From assembly GCA_963920525.1 (NCBI GenBank), contig OY986437.1, positions 56,058,830 to 56,122,829 of the forward strand: DNA of 64,000 nucleotides, read 5' to 3'. The position numbers and the translations under genes were made by a program. The notes under the pieces were generated by a model, which worked only from the letters and a program-made list of their open reading frames with translations, had not been told where the DNA came from and made no database searches. How positions within the stretch are numbered: the first letter of the stretch is position 1; each line of letters starts with the position of its first letter. This DNA is from Dichetophora obliterata (taxonomy: Eukaryota; Arthropoda; Insecta; Diptera; Sciomyzidae). This document shows, in pieces, positions 11,421 through 22,673 of this stretch.

Positions 11421-12495
11421 ATACATGTAAAAACAAAGCAAAGGATAAAAAAATTGCGTTCTCACTTTACGTCCGGAGCGTCAGCATTTTTTGTAAAGGT
11501 CTTTTAAGTTATAAGAAGACATGTAGTGCTTAAATTTCATAATATTTCAAATAAAAAATTTGCTTATAGCAAATTGAATTTACCTTTAAACTAAAATATA
11601 AACTTTTTAAATTGACTTATGTTTTAAATTGAAAATTTAAGGAAAAATTTTTAATTTGTTTTAAGTAAAAAAAAATTCCAAATATGTACTTTTAATACGA
11701 AACCAAAAACAGATCTTCAAATAAAATTTGTATACGCAAATATATTTTATTTTGAAAAAGTTCGTTAAGAATTTTCAAGGATATTGAGTCATTAAATTTT
11801 AAATGGACTTCTTTAACCTGGACTGGGCCGGGTAAATACTAAAACTTTGATAAAATAGATTGTCCTCTTTTCTTTGAAACCTTTACTGTCATGTTTGAAA
11901 GTATTTAAATGCAGTTTTTTAAACAAATACATGTCTTGCAACTTAAAAAAGGGCACAGTTTCGATGGTGCCGTAAGTATAGACATAGAACTCCTTTTTAT
12001 ACAGCAATAGAAAAAATTTTGTTTTTTTTTTCATTTATATTTTTCAAAACCATTTTAAAGCGTTTCATTTTAGAAATAAAAATTATTTCCAAAAAATTGG
12101 TTTTGTATACGAATATATGAAATTCTTCTTCTAAGATTTTGCTATTTTGCGACTTTATTAAAGAAGTGGCAAAACCCAAAGTTAGATATTCTCTCTACTC
12201 TTTCTGATATTTTGGCTTATATTTTTTCTTTGTACAATTAATATTAGAGGCTGTAGGTATACCCCAAAGTGTCAACTCAAATCCTTAAATGTGCTTGAAA
12301 AAATTTGTGAAAATGACCCCCATACAAACCACGCTGAAAGACATAATTCTACGTAAAAACTTTTAAAATCAAAATCCGGACGTTCTACAGAAAAGGTGAG
12401 AACGCAATTTAACTATACTTTGCTTTTTGTTTCTCGTGTATTCGTATATTGTTTTTTTCGTGTGAAAATTTTTACTGATAACTGTGGCACGATGT
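11382..12495. mobile_element. TIR element of about 1.1 kb, non-coding
   Basis: The left end reads CACAGTGCGACAGC and the complement of the right end CATCGTGCCACAG. The arms stay similar for about 110 bases, including TTGCGTTCTCAC (near 11455 and complement near 12400) and a CGTCCGGA block. The inside has no transposase frame; frames at 11813-12179 are short and uninformative. No clean TSD was found. Confidence 0.6.
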
Positions 12496-12639
12496 TACAA
12501 CTGATTGTTTAACTTTCTTGCTTTATTCGAATTTATGTTCTGCATGAAAAGGTAATTTAAACAATTTAGTCCCATGGTTGACAGGTGATAATTTTTTACC
12601 CTTTTAAGGAAACTAAAAGATCATTCGGCTGATGCAACT

Positions 12640-13330
12640 GATACTGGCAAACTGAGAAAATTCCACAACGCAATTATAGCATTTGGAAATACCTCAGAAA
12701 GCTCAAGATGGTATATTTCTTGAAATAGATTCTTTGGCTCACAAATCATCTAAAAACTCACTGGATATATTCTTTTATCTTCGCAGCTCAGTTCCTTCAA
12801 TTGACTTAAAATATAGAATGAAAGAATACAAATCGCCGTTTCAGACCAGATAAAATTGAATCAATAATAACGAAAACACATTGAGTCCATAATATTTGTT
12901 CATGCCAGACTCAGTATTCGTCGCTCGGTTACAAGTAAATTTTAATGGAATTTCAATACTCTCCGCAACTAACTTAGTTTCATTTCCAATTCCATTCCAT
13001 TGATTACGAACTTTTTGAATGTCGTTTACAAGACATTGGATGTTTATCTTTTTTATATCTAGTGCCGCATCACGTGCTACAATCAAGCCATTTGTCTGAT
13101 GCGAAATTGCTTACAACTTTATCAATAACGATTACATTAAAAGGCATTTAATTTTTGACGTATATTTCTGAATAAAGTTATTTTCAGCTCGAGCTAGTGC
13201 ATTAAGGTTAAAAAATTCCAATTCAGTTATAGCTTTTCTCATCTGACATAGATGATGTGCACACGAATTCTGAATTTGGGTGTCCCATCAGGTGCAGGGC
13301 CCTTGGTCCCCCTTTGATAGGGTCAGTAAA
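12640..13330 (-). pseudogene. hAT transposase remnant (ZMYM1-like type)
   Basis: On the minus strand a frame of 81 codons (13086-12841) contains CDAALDIKK-like sequence upstream, then LVAESIEIPLKFTCNRATNTESGMNKYYGLNVF. This order (catalytic-domain text, then an -RTNA- and YYRVNVF-like block) matches the middle of hAT transposases of the type found in ZMYM1-like proteins. Flanking minus-strand sequence, with ARAENNFIQKY around 13190, looks like decayed coding in other frames. The C-terminal dimerisation domain is not seen here. No TIR or TSD was assigned. Confidence 0.5.
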
Positions 13331-13456
13331 CTGACCCAACTTCTTCCAGCGAATCCTGCAGTTGCCGCGTCTTTCATTCACATGCTGCAGCAATCAAAGA
13401 GCTAATATTCTTGGAAATGTTATGCACTGAAATATTATAAAAATTTTATTTTATAA

Positions 13457-13904
13457 CACGGTTAAAAATCTTGGACTAAATTTTAAACGTTTTTAGATTA
13501 CATATAGGACAACACCTAAAAAATATTACTTTTTAATCCAAGGAAAAGTTTAAAATTTTCTCAGTAAAAATTATTAGATTTAAGTCCGCAATAACTTAAA
13601 AAGGCAATATAAATATCAACTTAAAATAAAAAAATTACTCTGACCATTCCATTTGACTTGAACAAACGTCTTCCGATGCGCTGGTCCAACACCTAATCTA
13701 CTCGTCTAACTCAGTTTTTAACAAGGTTTCGCTTATTTTGCATCATTACGAATGCAAGTAAGCAAGTGGGTTCGAGACCCAGCTAAATAAAACTAATGTT
13801 AAAATTAAATTAAAGTAGGGATTAAAAAATAGCATATTTTTGGATTAAAAATTCTCTTAAACCAAAGTTTAATCTAAAAAAGTAGTACAAAGTTTTTAAC
13901 CGTG
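13457..13904. mobile_element. 448-bp TIR element, copy A, with tRNA-like B box
   Basis: The ends are CACGGTTAAAAA at 13457 and its exact complement ending at 13904, followed by a looser CTTGGACTA-like part. A TA follows the right end; on the left the sequence is TAA, so the TA target duplication is only approximate. Near the middle, on the plus strand, GGTTCGAGACC (13769-13779) is a perfect tRNA box B, preceded by GTTTCGCTTATTTTGCATCA. Copy B at 22674-23121 has the same length and the tRNA-like part on the other strand. Confidence 0.75.
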
Positions 13905-14354
13905 TAGTTATGCAAAATTTTAATGCAATCTTATATATCTATTACTTTTATGCTTATGCAGTTTATAAAGTTTTTTTTAACATAGTTTGTTTGAGTGTAA
14001 GAGTGCGTACGTGCAAGAAATGTGTGCGATACAAATTCGATTTATGTAGATACTTTGTGTGCGCCAAAACGTACATAGATTTTCTCTCACCTTGATTGAG
14101 CTTAAAGAATCGCAACACCTTTAAGTGAATGCCAGTAGATCGCTCTGAATCTTATTAACGTCTATTGAGCTTATAGCTTGAATGCCTGAAATTTAATACC
14201 GTACGAAGAAATGTGAACAATCACACACACTCTATCACAAAATTACATATGCATACTTGCCAAAAAAAAAAAAAAAAATAAAATAAAAGTATTCTTTGGT
14301 GCAGCGCACAGTGATGCATGTGCCAGAATCTTGTGCACACTGCTTGGCATATAA
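13905..14354. other. AT-rich non-coding DNA
   Basis: No gene recognised. It contains an A-run near 14263-14280. The frame 13910-14095 has no domain. Confidence 0.4.
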
Positions 14355-14356
14355 TA

Positions 14357-15609
14357 CAGGGTTCGCCAAATAACTTTTTTTTTTTGAAAGTTCGGTAAAA
14401 AAAACTACTGAATATTTTCTCAAATTTCTTTTTTTATTTGAAAGTACAATCCTTCCAGTTAGTAATGAAAAATAATTTTCGAGGCAGCCAAAAAAATGGC
14501 TGCCTCGGCTAGCCATGCATTAGCCTACACGATCGGTCCAATTTTTAAGCACATTATCGATTGTGTGCAGCTGTATTTCACCAATGGCTTGAGGGCACCC
14601 CACAAATAATAGTCCAACGGTGTCAAATCGCAGCTCCGAGGTGGCCAAACGACATCAGCTCTGCAGCTGATAATGCGATCTTCAAAAACAGGGCGCAAAA
14701 CATCGAGTGTAGCTTCGGCTGTGTGGCACAAAGTGCTGTCCTGTTGAAACCAAATATTGCCAATATCCTCCTCTTCAATTTTTGTGAACAAAAATTCATT
14801 CAACATGGCCCGATATCGATCGCCATTGACTGTAACGGCCACTCCTTGCTAATTTTCGAAGAAAAATGGCCCAATTATGCTTCTGGACCAAAATCCGCAC
14901 CAAACAGTGACTCGTTTTGGGTGCAGCGGCTTTTCAATGCATGCGTGCGGGTTTTCTGTGCCCCAAATGCGACAATTTTGCTTGTTTACATACCCGCCAA
15001 GATCAAAATGAGCTTCATCTGAAAAGATGATTTTTTTTGGCAAAATCGGCATCTTCTGTAAGTCGATCGCAGGCCCACTTAGCGAAGCGAAAACGCATTG
15101 GATGGTCAGTTGGCTTCAACTCCTGAACCAATTGGACTTTGTATGGCGTCATACCAAGGTCTTTATGCAAAATTCGTCTTAATGATGTCTCCGAAATGTT
15201 CAATTGTTCAGAACGACGGTGAATTGATGTTGATGGCGCTTCACGCACACTTTCTGCCACAGCAGCAATATTCTCGGGTGTACGCACTGCTTTTGGATTT
15301 TCACGCTTTGGTTTATCGATGAGGATACCAGTTTCTTTAACTTTTTTGACAAGAGAACGAACATACGGAGCTGACGGTGCTACTCTTCTTCCAATATCCG
15401 TACGCAATTTTCGCACACATTCTGCAACATTACCATGATTTTCAAAGTAATGTCGCAATATTTCCCAGCGTTGTTCAAGCGTATACACAACCATATTCGT
15501 TCAGCGGAAGGATAAAACTAATTATCAGTCAAATCAGACATGAGCTAAGTGTTACCATTCTCGAAGTAAGCACTAGTTGAAAAAAAAAACCGTTAGATGG
15601 TGGACCCTG
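14357..15609 (-). mobile_element. rosa-type mariner (DD41D), full length but dead
   Basis: A 1,253-bp element between TA dinucleotides (14355-14356 and 15610-15611), the expected IS630/Tc1/mariner target duplication. The ends pair as CAGGGTTCGCCAAATAAC against CAGGGTCCACCATCTAAC, both followed by a T/A run. It encodes one transposase on the minus strand. The catalytic spacing identifies the rosa group. Both ends are intact enough to be recognised, so it may have been mobilised in trans in the past. Confidence 0.9.
14525..15494 (-). pseudogene. rosa-type mariner transposase, broken
   Basis: The start codon is at 15494 (MVVYTLEQRWEIL), opening a helix-turn-helix DNA-binding part. The frame 15494-15015 runs to a run of eight A on the coding strand (about 15034-15041), where one extra base shifts it. 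The catalytic part continues in the frame 15052-14849, with the first aspartate in FSDEAHFD, and hits a TAG at 14849-14851. After that stop the same frame continues from 14842. It has the second aspartate in FQQD and the third in LTPLDYYLWG, with 41 residues between them. That spacing is the DD41D signature of rosa elements; classical mariners have 34. After LWGA about 60-70 bases seem deleted, and the C-terminal text (LHTIDNVLKNW-like) continues in another frame. One frameshift, one nonsense codon and one deletion make it inactive. Confidence 0.9.
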
Positions 15610-15611
15610 TA

Positions 15612-16715
15612 CCAGCCATAGTGTATCAAATACAAGTTTCTCGTAATTTTAACTAATTCTTCAAATACAAATATTAATGGCAGTCTACTAGCTAGGGAAT
15701 ATCGGAATTAAAAATTTGGATTCCTAAATCCCACTATTAATTTAGGATCGAGAAACTGGAAAAATAACATTCATTTATTTATTTTTTGTCTGTGTAAGCT
15801 TAATACTTTAAAAAACCCTCGGATCCCTTAATTAAAAGCCCAGTATTAGAAGGGAAAAAAAATCCTCTGGGATTCCGTGATCTCAAAATTTGTGCCCAAG
15901 TATATGTTAAATTATAAAAATACATTTGTTAGAATACACTTTTATTCACACATATATTTTATTGTTTGAAAACAAGTAGATGCACGTGTTTGAACAAATC
16001 GTAATTTAAGCCTTTTTTAAATCCATTTTTTATAAAAAGGTGAAATAAAGTGGAAAACTTTTTCTTTAATCTTAAAGTTAAAGACTCAACCTTGTGTTTA
16101 AGAAAAATAACCCATATATGTTTTGGCAAATTCTATTCAACTTTGACATTTTTTGTGTTTTACCAAAAAAAAAGATTGTGTTATTGTAAGCTCTACCAAA
16201 AATGTATAAATACACAATTTAAAAGAATTTTTGCTTAAATTGTTTTTCTATTAATACTCCTTTGATAGAGAATTTTTGAGCATTTTTCCTGTAGAAAGCC
16301 TAAAAATGCTGTTTTTATGCTGCAAAATTCTTGCTTGGATAGACCCACTTTACAAAGCTTCTGCTAGAACAAGTAATCAGTAAATCCAAAAATGTTGTTA
16401 CAGTTTTTTTGTAAATCCAAAAAATGTTGTTACATTGCAAGCATTACCTTTCTAAAAATACCAAACACTTGAATACTTACGCCATCAAATTCTTGGACTT
16501 TTGCCTGTTGGGCGCATCACTGTGCAGTGTTTAGAAAATTTTGGGGTTAAAACGATGCATCTTAAGTGAGCCAAATATTGAATAAACTAATGCGTCACGT
16601 GAGCGTTATGAATTTTAATATGCAAAGTTGTTGCACGTCATCTACGAACGTGCTGGCGTGCGGGCGGTCGGGTCAGACGTTCTAGCAGCAAAATCAACAT
16701 AGCTCATATCACAAG
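15612..16715. other. AT-rich non-coding DNA
   Basis: No recognisable gene or repeat boundary. A short GC-richer block (about 16630-16680, GGCGTGCGGGCGGTCGGG) precedes the TATA box candidate at 16722. Confidence 0.4.
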
Positions 16716-16720
16716 AAGTA

Positions 16721-16815
16721 GTATAAAAGTTGATGGTGTGTTGAAGTAGAAATTCCAAAAATATGTGCAGTGAATATGAAAGTAGTTTTTGCAATACAGC
16801 AAGCATCTATTTCAT
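16721..16815 (+). promoter_or_regulatory. Candidate TATA promoter and short first coding exon
   Basis: GTATAAAAG at 16721-16729 is a strong TATA box. A start about 30 bases downstream would give a leader of roughly 20-25 bases before ATG at 16776. The frame opens MKVVFAIQ, hydrophobic like the beginning of a signal peptide, and stops after 13 codons, so it would need a splice soon after. The nearest donor-like sequence is GTAGTT after the second codon, a weak site. Small secreted-protein genes of insects often have such a layout. I found no second exon, so this remains a candidate. Confidence 0.25.
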
Positions 16816-17065
16816 AGGAAAAAAAAATATAAAAAACTAATATTTCATATGCATTCTGAGAGAAATGCTGCCGCATAGCAATAAGTGTGAAACTTATTTT
16901 TATAGTTATTGAATTATGTATGCATCAATGATTTCTGTTGTTTTTGACGTTCGTAAATTATCAAATAACAAATTCGTAAATTATCTTAACCTTTAACAGA
17001 CAGTTTTGCCGCTTGACCAATTATGTTTATATTCGAAGAATAACTTTCTTGGAATTAAAAAACTA

Positions 17066-17207
17066 ACTGCATTATTCTGTATCACGAACAAGCACACCAA
17101 CGAAGAGAAAGACACGAGAAGTAATACAATTTTGTATGGAAGAAAATATTGCTTCTAGTGTCTTTCTCATCGTTGGTGAGCATCTTCGTGATACAGAATA
17201 ATGCAGT
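17066..17207. mobile_element. 142-bp palindromic hairpin element, copy 1
   Basis: An almost complete inverted repeat: ACTGCATTATTCTGTATC at the left and its complement at the right. Inner arms carry CACACCAACGA and AGACACGAGAAG. TA flanks both sides (17064-17065, 17208-17209). Two more copies lie at 62952 and 63217. It has no coding capacity. TA duplication and length fit a Tc1/mariner-type MITE. Confidence 0.85.
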
Positions 17208-17209
17208 TA

Positions 17210-18650
17210 TTATAGAGATTTCGATTGTGTCAAGCAAGTGCCGGGAATTGCCAATTAAAAAAGGCCGTTGAAAGGAGTTGTCAAAACTATTTTTGTCGCT
17301 AAGTTGCACACTGGGGCCATGTGTGCTCAAAATGCAATTTTTAAAAAATGTTTTTTTGGAAAACCAAAAACGCAGTTATATTCACCATTAAATTATGCAT
17401 CTTATAGTAATTTTCATTTTTTCCGCAATTGAGAAATTCGAATGAGCAATTCAAGTTGTTACTATAATAAAACGGCTCAAGATTTAATAATTTTGTTTTT
17501 TGCATTAGTTAAAACGAATTTTTTTATTTTTTTATAGTATCTATTTTGACATTATGTTTATTTAAGTATTGGTTAAAAAAAACTAAGCTAACCTCCATTC
17601 TTATGCAATGTAACTTTCAAAGTATTTTTTTAAAGGCGCAAATGAGATTTTATTCTGACAGTATTTCAATAAAATTTGAAGCTTTTTTTATTGAAAGTCT
17701 GAGTTCAAAACCAAAATTACTGTGTGCTTTTTTTAAAAAAAAATTATTTTGAAAATATCACTTTGATTTTAAGTAAATACAAAAACATATACGTTTTGTT
17801 AAATTTGATTATGTTTCATTTCGAATTTTAATTGTTCATTCATTTACGATGAATAATGAATAAAAAAAATACATGCATTTAAAACAATTGCAAAAAGTGC
17901 ATTGTTTTTTTGCGCTAACCCACTCAAGCGTTATTAAAATAAAGATATATTTAAAGAAATGCTGCTTAATGCTTTGTCTTATAACGTATCGATATAACTA
18001 CAGTACACTCGCGCTCAAAAAAAGCTAAAAGTTAATAATTTGATAACTAATATTATTTTTCTTGTATTATAACACAGTAAATTATAACCATAAATAAACA
18101 AGCTCTTCCAAACTTTATAAAAATTCCTAAAGAAGAACATGTTGGGAGTCCATCGCACCTAATTTGACTTCTCAAGGTCATCACAATTTTTTGTGATTTT
18201 GTTATTTTTATTATTATTATTATTATCATCATCGCAAAATTCAAACTTTTTTGTTATTTCATAAAAAATCAAAAACGTCAAAATAGCTCTTTTTTGATAT
18301 AAAGTTATAAGCACACATATGTTATGAAGAAAATAAGCCAAATTTCATTAAAATACATGGTTTCCTATGGGATTTTTTTTTGGTATTTTGGTTGTGCCTA
18401 TTAATTTCAAATCCATCGACGTACAAATTATATAGATAAAAAGTAAATTCTTCAAGTTATTGAGCTTCAAGTGCTTAAATTTCTTATAAAATAAAGCAAT
18501 ACGAATTAATTTTTAAATGTTTAATATATTAAAGAAAATTTATGATATAAGCGAAAAATGAAATAAATAACTCATAACAATATCAATCAAAATTATCAAC
18601 AATATTTCAAAATTAGTTAGGAAAAACGCCTTGTATGTGATTGTCTGTTG
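17210..18650. other. AT-rich non-coding DNA with a TTA microsatellite
   Basis: No gene recognised. A (TTA)n/(TCA)n tract lies at about 18206-18234; minus-strand frames over it are artefacts of the repeat. The sequence is rich in poly-A and poly-T. Confidence 0.4.
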
Positions 18651-18659
18651 TATTTTTAT

Positions 18660-19750
18660 TTAGGACAGTCCCTTTGTAAGGTCAGCAGTAGTATGCCATC
18701 ATATGGCAATCCCATCGGCCTTGATATCTATTCTCCACTGTCTTGATATCCTGATGACAACATCAACATATGATGTCTGAAAAATATCCTGTATATTTAT
18801 ATATAACAGCATTAAATGCGATACGGCGTTCCTTAACTAATTTTAAATAAAAAGTTGATGAACCTCCGGTTTCAATGGATTTTAAAGTACAAGTGAAAAT
18901 ATGAATATTAAGCCCAAAACGAAAATCTTCTGCCGAGCTGCGAGCTTTTTTTTCAAATTTAAATTTTTTACGAAAGAAAGAACTTTACCTTTGAAAATTT
19001 TTACAATGTAAAGAGTTAAAATGTTTCAGTGCATTCTTTTTTTATATTGTGTACATGTAATTTTTAATAATTATGGGTCTTGACTTGACTTGAATTATGG
19101 GTCAATATGAATAAAATTACTGACTTTTTGCAATGTCAAATTAAAAATATATTACCGAACTATGATCCAAGCAACGTTTCTTTGTCAAGTGTAGTATGCA
19201 ATTCATGCAAACAAAATTTATGTAGATAAAAAATAATTGATTGCATACCAGATTATACTTTACATACCCGAAGAATTACGCGATCTACACTTGATGATTT
19301 GTGTGTTTTATATGTGAAAATGCTAGATTGGCAACGATTGCGAATTTTCCAAATGAAAAATAAACTATACGTTTAATTCAAAGTCAAACAACTTCAATGA
19401 ACCTTTCAAGAAAAATTTTAACAGCGATAATGATCGTTTATTTCTGGATATAATACCACATCCTGAGCTCTAAATACTCTTTATAAGAACATGCTTAATG
19501 AATTCAAATCAGATGCTTTAAACTGGGCCAAAGTAAGCGGGTCATCACCAATGGATATCATGGATTTGAAGCAAACTCTTGCAAGAAATTATTGAATAAG
19601 GTGGATTTATTAAGGAGAGGAGATTTATTCAATTGCTTGAAGTATATTGAAGTTACACAAAAATGAAATGAAGTTGTAGAAGCCTGTTTTGGTATTCTGT
19701 TGTACGATAATTATAACAAGTGAATTCAAGATTCCAAAGACAGTTATATT
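18660..19750. pseudogene. Decayed transposon-like coding remnants
   Basis: Two weak traces. On the minus strand near 18745-18680 the text reads SRQWRIDIKADG followed by a broken IAI-W end. On the plus strand, 19120-19330 gives VVCNSCKQNLCR, a CxxC pair, then PDYTLHTRRITRSTLDD and later LNWAKVSGSSPMDIMDLKQ (near 19520-19580), with stops between. Short conserved-looking blocks with a cysteine pair suggest an old transposon-encoded protein, but I cannot name the family. No ends were found. Confidence 0.25.
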
Positions 19751-19875
19751 AATTTAAAAATTCCAGTGACACCAAAAATACACACAGTGTTTTTGCACGT
19801 ACCTGATTCTTGTCAGGAAAATTAATGCATAATGAAACCTCCCTCACTCTAACCGTCCTGATAACATTTACATAC

Positions 19876-21594
19876 AATGACTCCTGATAAGGATGCCCGG
19901 GTACCCGTGTGTAATTTGTATGGGAATAATGAAAATTATAGATAATACATCTCCTACTGTTAGGTCTAGCATGATGTGAAGACAATGATCGGCTGTGTAT
20001 GTGTGTTTGTAAATGTTTCATTGTGTGAGAGCTCGTCGTTTCATCGCGTTGTCAGTTCGTGTTTAGGCTTCGGCTCGTAAAGTTGATTAACTTTGGTTTG
20101 ATTTTATAAACTTTTTTCGATGTTGCGCAAACGATATACATCTTTTATCGAAATGAAAGATTCTGTTGTCAAATCTTCTAGCGCAGCGCCATCATTAATT
20201 GCTACGCAAAGTGCTACCGGGCCATCAAACCCCACTCAAGCCCCCATAACCAGAAAAAATGTACCATCATCGAGTTCTTTGGACAATTTACTATGACGAA
20301 ATGGTTATCTAAATATCTCCACATAAGCTATGTTGGCCAATCAGCAACGAGTTAGAGGAATCAGACTCATCGGTACCCTATGACAAAATAATACTTACAT
20401 CTAAGAGACCTACGACCACACCCCACAGACGATATATGTAGGTAAGCAATATGCACTCAAAAAAATGGAACTTTTATCTGTCGTAACCATGAAGAAGAAA
20501 AGCGTTTCTTTTTCAATTGTGAATTACTCACGAAGAGAGCCAGCAGTAAATGGAAAAAAGGATATAAATGTCTTATGCAACATATACAAAAGGTTTACGT
20601 AATGGACCAGATGCTGTCTAAATATAGCACCATACGTAAAGCAAATAGATGGTGATAAGCTATTTTTCACAACATGATCGACGTGGCTGCGTTGGGTTAA
20701 TTTTTTATCTATTCTAGCATTCATCCAAATGCGAAAAAAGACGAATCTCTTGTTGAGGCTTTTTGGCATCATTTGGTTTTGAGTTGACGACGTAAAACAT
20801 GAAATCCATATGAAAGGGCCACTTTAAGCTTAAATGCTTTAAGGGCTGCTTTTAAGCTTATGATATGCTGCAATTCCATCTGGTTCAACTGAGAGAAAAC
20901 TGGTCGGTTGCCATTGAAGGGTCGTTTGCGTAGCTAATGATCCCAAATCATGCAATAACTGTATGTCCATTTTGAATACAATTTCCGAAAGTTACCAAAC
21001 GAACTAAATTTCCCAATTTTAGTCTAATATGACCCAAACCGTCTTAAATATAGCCTTTTTATTGATTCGTGGGTGATAAAAGGTGGGTGTGGCAAAGATT
21101 TCCAAACCATCTCGCACTTGAAACAAATAGACTGCTAAAATTTCGGCTCGAACGACCTAGTAGTTTTGGAGTATATAAAAATCGCACAGACAGACGAATA
21201 GGATGACAGAGAGAGTTTTGCTTTTATATATCCAGATTATACTACAAACGTTGTATTAAAACAACTTGAATTACTTAATAATCAATAATAAAATAAAGAA
21301 ACAGACTAAAAAGAAGCCCAAAATTACTTTTATATCACATTCTTTATACAAAATATGTGAAAAAATTTACAGGTATAATCCTAACCCTTATCAGGAGGGT
21401 AAGGATTATTTGATTTTGGATCGGCTCTACAACCATCCAAAAAATTCTAGAATGCTAAAAATGCAAAAAACGCTAGAAAACGACTATTTACAAGATGTCA
21501 TGGAACCTCAAGTTTGTAACTTTGTGGCTTGAAAGATATTTGACTTCAAAGTCGTTTCGGGTACCCAGGTACCCGTATGAGGAGGGTAAGGGCT
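19876..21594 (+). mobile_element. piggyBac-like element remnant
   Basis: The left side has CCTGATAAGGATGCCCGGGTACCCG (positions 19880-19904). The complement of the right side (21594 back to 21557) has CCCTTACCCTCCTCATACGG followed by GTACCTGGGTACCCG. CCC-type ends and a CGGGTACCC block in inverted orientation agree with a piggyBac-like layout, and a related CCCTTATCAGGAGGGTAAGG lies at 21386-21405. A TTAA target site was not found, so the exact limits are uncertain. The coding trace inside supports the assignment. Confidence 0.5.
20120..20860 (+). pseudogene. piggyBac-like transposase remnant
   Basis: The 3' part is recognisable: from about 20590 the plus strand reads VMDQMLSKYSTIRKANRW, then FHNMIDVAAL, then HPNAKKDESLVEAFWHHLVL. 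This follows the piggyBac (DDE_Tnp_1_7) pattern of a DxMDQM block, KTNRW and a ..N.ID.A.LN..I.. helix. Stops at the RW and ALG positions show that it is dead. Upstream, a 58-codon frame starts at 20120 (MLRKRYTSFIEMKD) and ends at 20296; a further open stretch reads NELEESDSSVPYDK near 20345-20385. These could be the poorly conserved N-terminus. The catalytic middle is missing. The link between the two parts is inferred from position only. Confidence 0.5.
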
Positions 21595-22255
21595 AATTTT
21601 TAAAATAGCGGCTTATCGCTAGAATGTATATACTAAAATTGACTACCAAATTGCATGCCGCAGAATCAGTGGTTCCCTGTGTAATTTTTCGACTTTCAAT
21701 TATGTCATGCGAAATTGTACTTTTTTTAAAAACGTGAAAAAATAATAAATTAATATTTTTCCAAAATATTTATGTCTTTTTATCAAACATTTAATTTTAA
21801 CCAACATAAAAATCAACAAAAAAAAAACATATTCATCACCAAAAATATCAAACAAAATAGGAATTCTACGTTTGTGCATACGATACTATTAAAATTGTGT
21901 CTTTTTTTTTTGTTAAACTTTTTTGTTAGATACCCAGCATTCGCATAACGTTTCTAATGCTGCATCAGTTTGTTGAGTGCAGTTGTTCAAAAACCCGCAA
22001 GCTATCGATTGTGCGGTTATTGGTTTCTCGCGTTTGACAATAATTGAATTGACAGCACTTCAGATAAGGTGAGTGCTCCAGACACGTCATACATTATTGA
22101 TCACTAAAAACTACTATCCTTGATTGTGCCAGCCAGAATGTGCATTAATTTATACGGCAGAGTGAATAAAATTGAATCAGTGAACAGATTCAAAAAAAAA
22201 AATGTGGCAGATTTGATGTTGCACGCGCCCATTTCTAGTATTAAGTATGTGATGT
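21595..22255. other. AT-rich non-coding DNA
   Basis: No gene recognised; poly-A and poly-T tracts dominate. Confidence 0.4.
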
Positions 22256-22261
22256 GTCGGC

Positions 22262-22333
22262 CTTTATAGTCTAGTGGAGAGTGCACTAGACTATCAACCC
22301 ATAGGTCCCTGGTTCGAATCCGGGTTCGGGCAT
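22262..22333 (+). other. tRNA-like sequence (tRNA pseudogene or SINE head)
   Basis: Box A TAGTCTAGTGG and a perfect box B GGTTCGAATCC are present, and the T arm CCTGG/CCGGG pairs. The acceptor stem has only five of seven pairs, the D arm needs a 15-base loop and the anticodon arm shows only three or four clean pairs, so a working tRNA is unlikely. A TTTT lies just downstream (near 22337). It may be a decayed tRNA gene or the head of a SINE whose body continues to about 22530. Confidence 0.55.
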
Positions 22334-22673
22334 GGTTCTTTTCACTTTCTTTGTTATTTCCTACATTTAAGAATTATGGAAAACTTAAAATCCACGTTTA
22401 AATAGTGGAAAATGTGGAATTAAAGGACAGGAACAACTGAGGGCTGGAAATGCTTTTCGAGGTTAAGGCATCACACTAGCCTCAATTAAAAGCAATTCAT
22501 ATTGCCTTTCATTTGTTTCGCCTAATCAATACTTACTTCACGTATGGTTGCAATCTATTCCTCTTAATTTGTCCCTTTCCTTTCAGGTCAAAGACCGAAC
22601 CTTGATTGTATAAGGCGCATGACTTGATTCTTTGATCTTTAAAAAAGAAAAAATAAAAATGTGCTCGGAAGTA

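Noticed and set aside
14561..15022. Plus-strand 153-codon frame
   Set aside because: It lies antisense to the rosa transposase and encodes no recognisable domain.
22262..22333. A functional tRNA gene
   Set aside because: Acceptor stem mismatches, an oversized D loop and no regular anticodon arm; kept only as tRNA-like.
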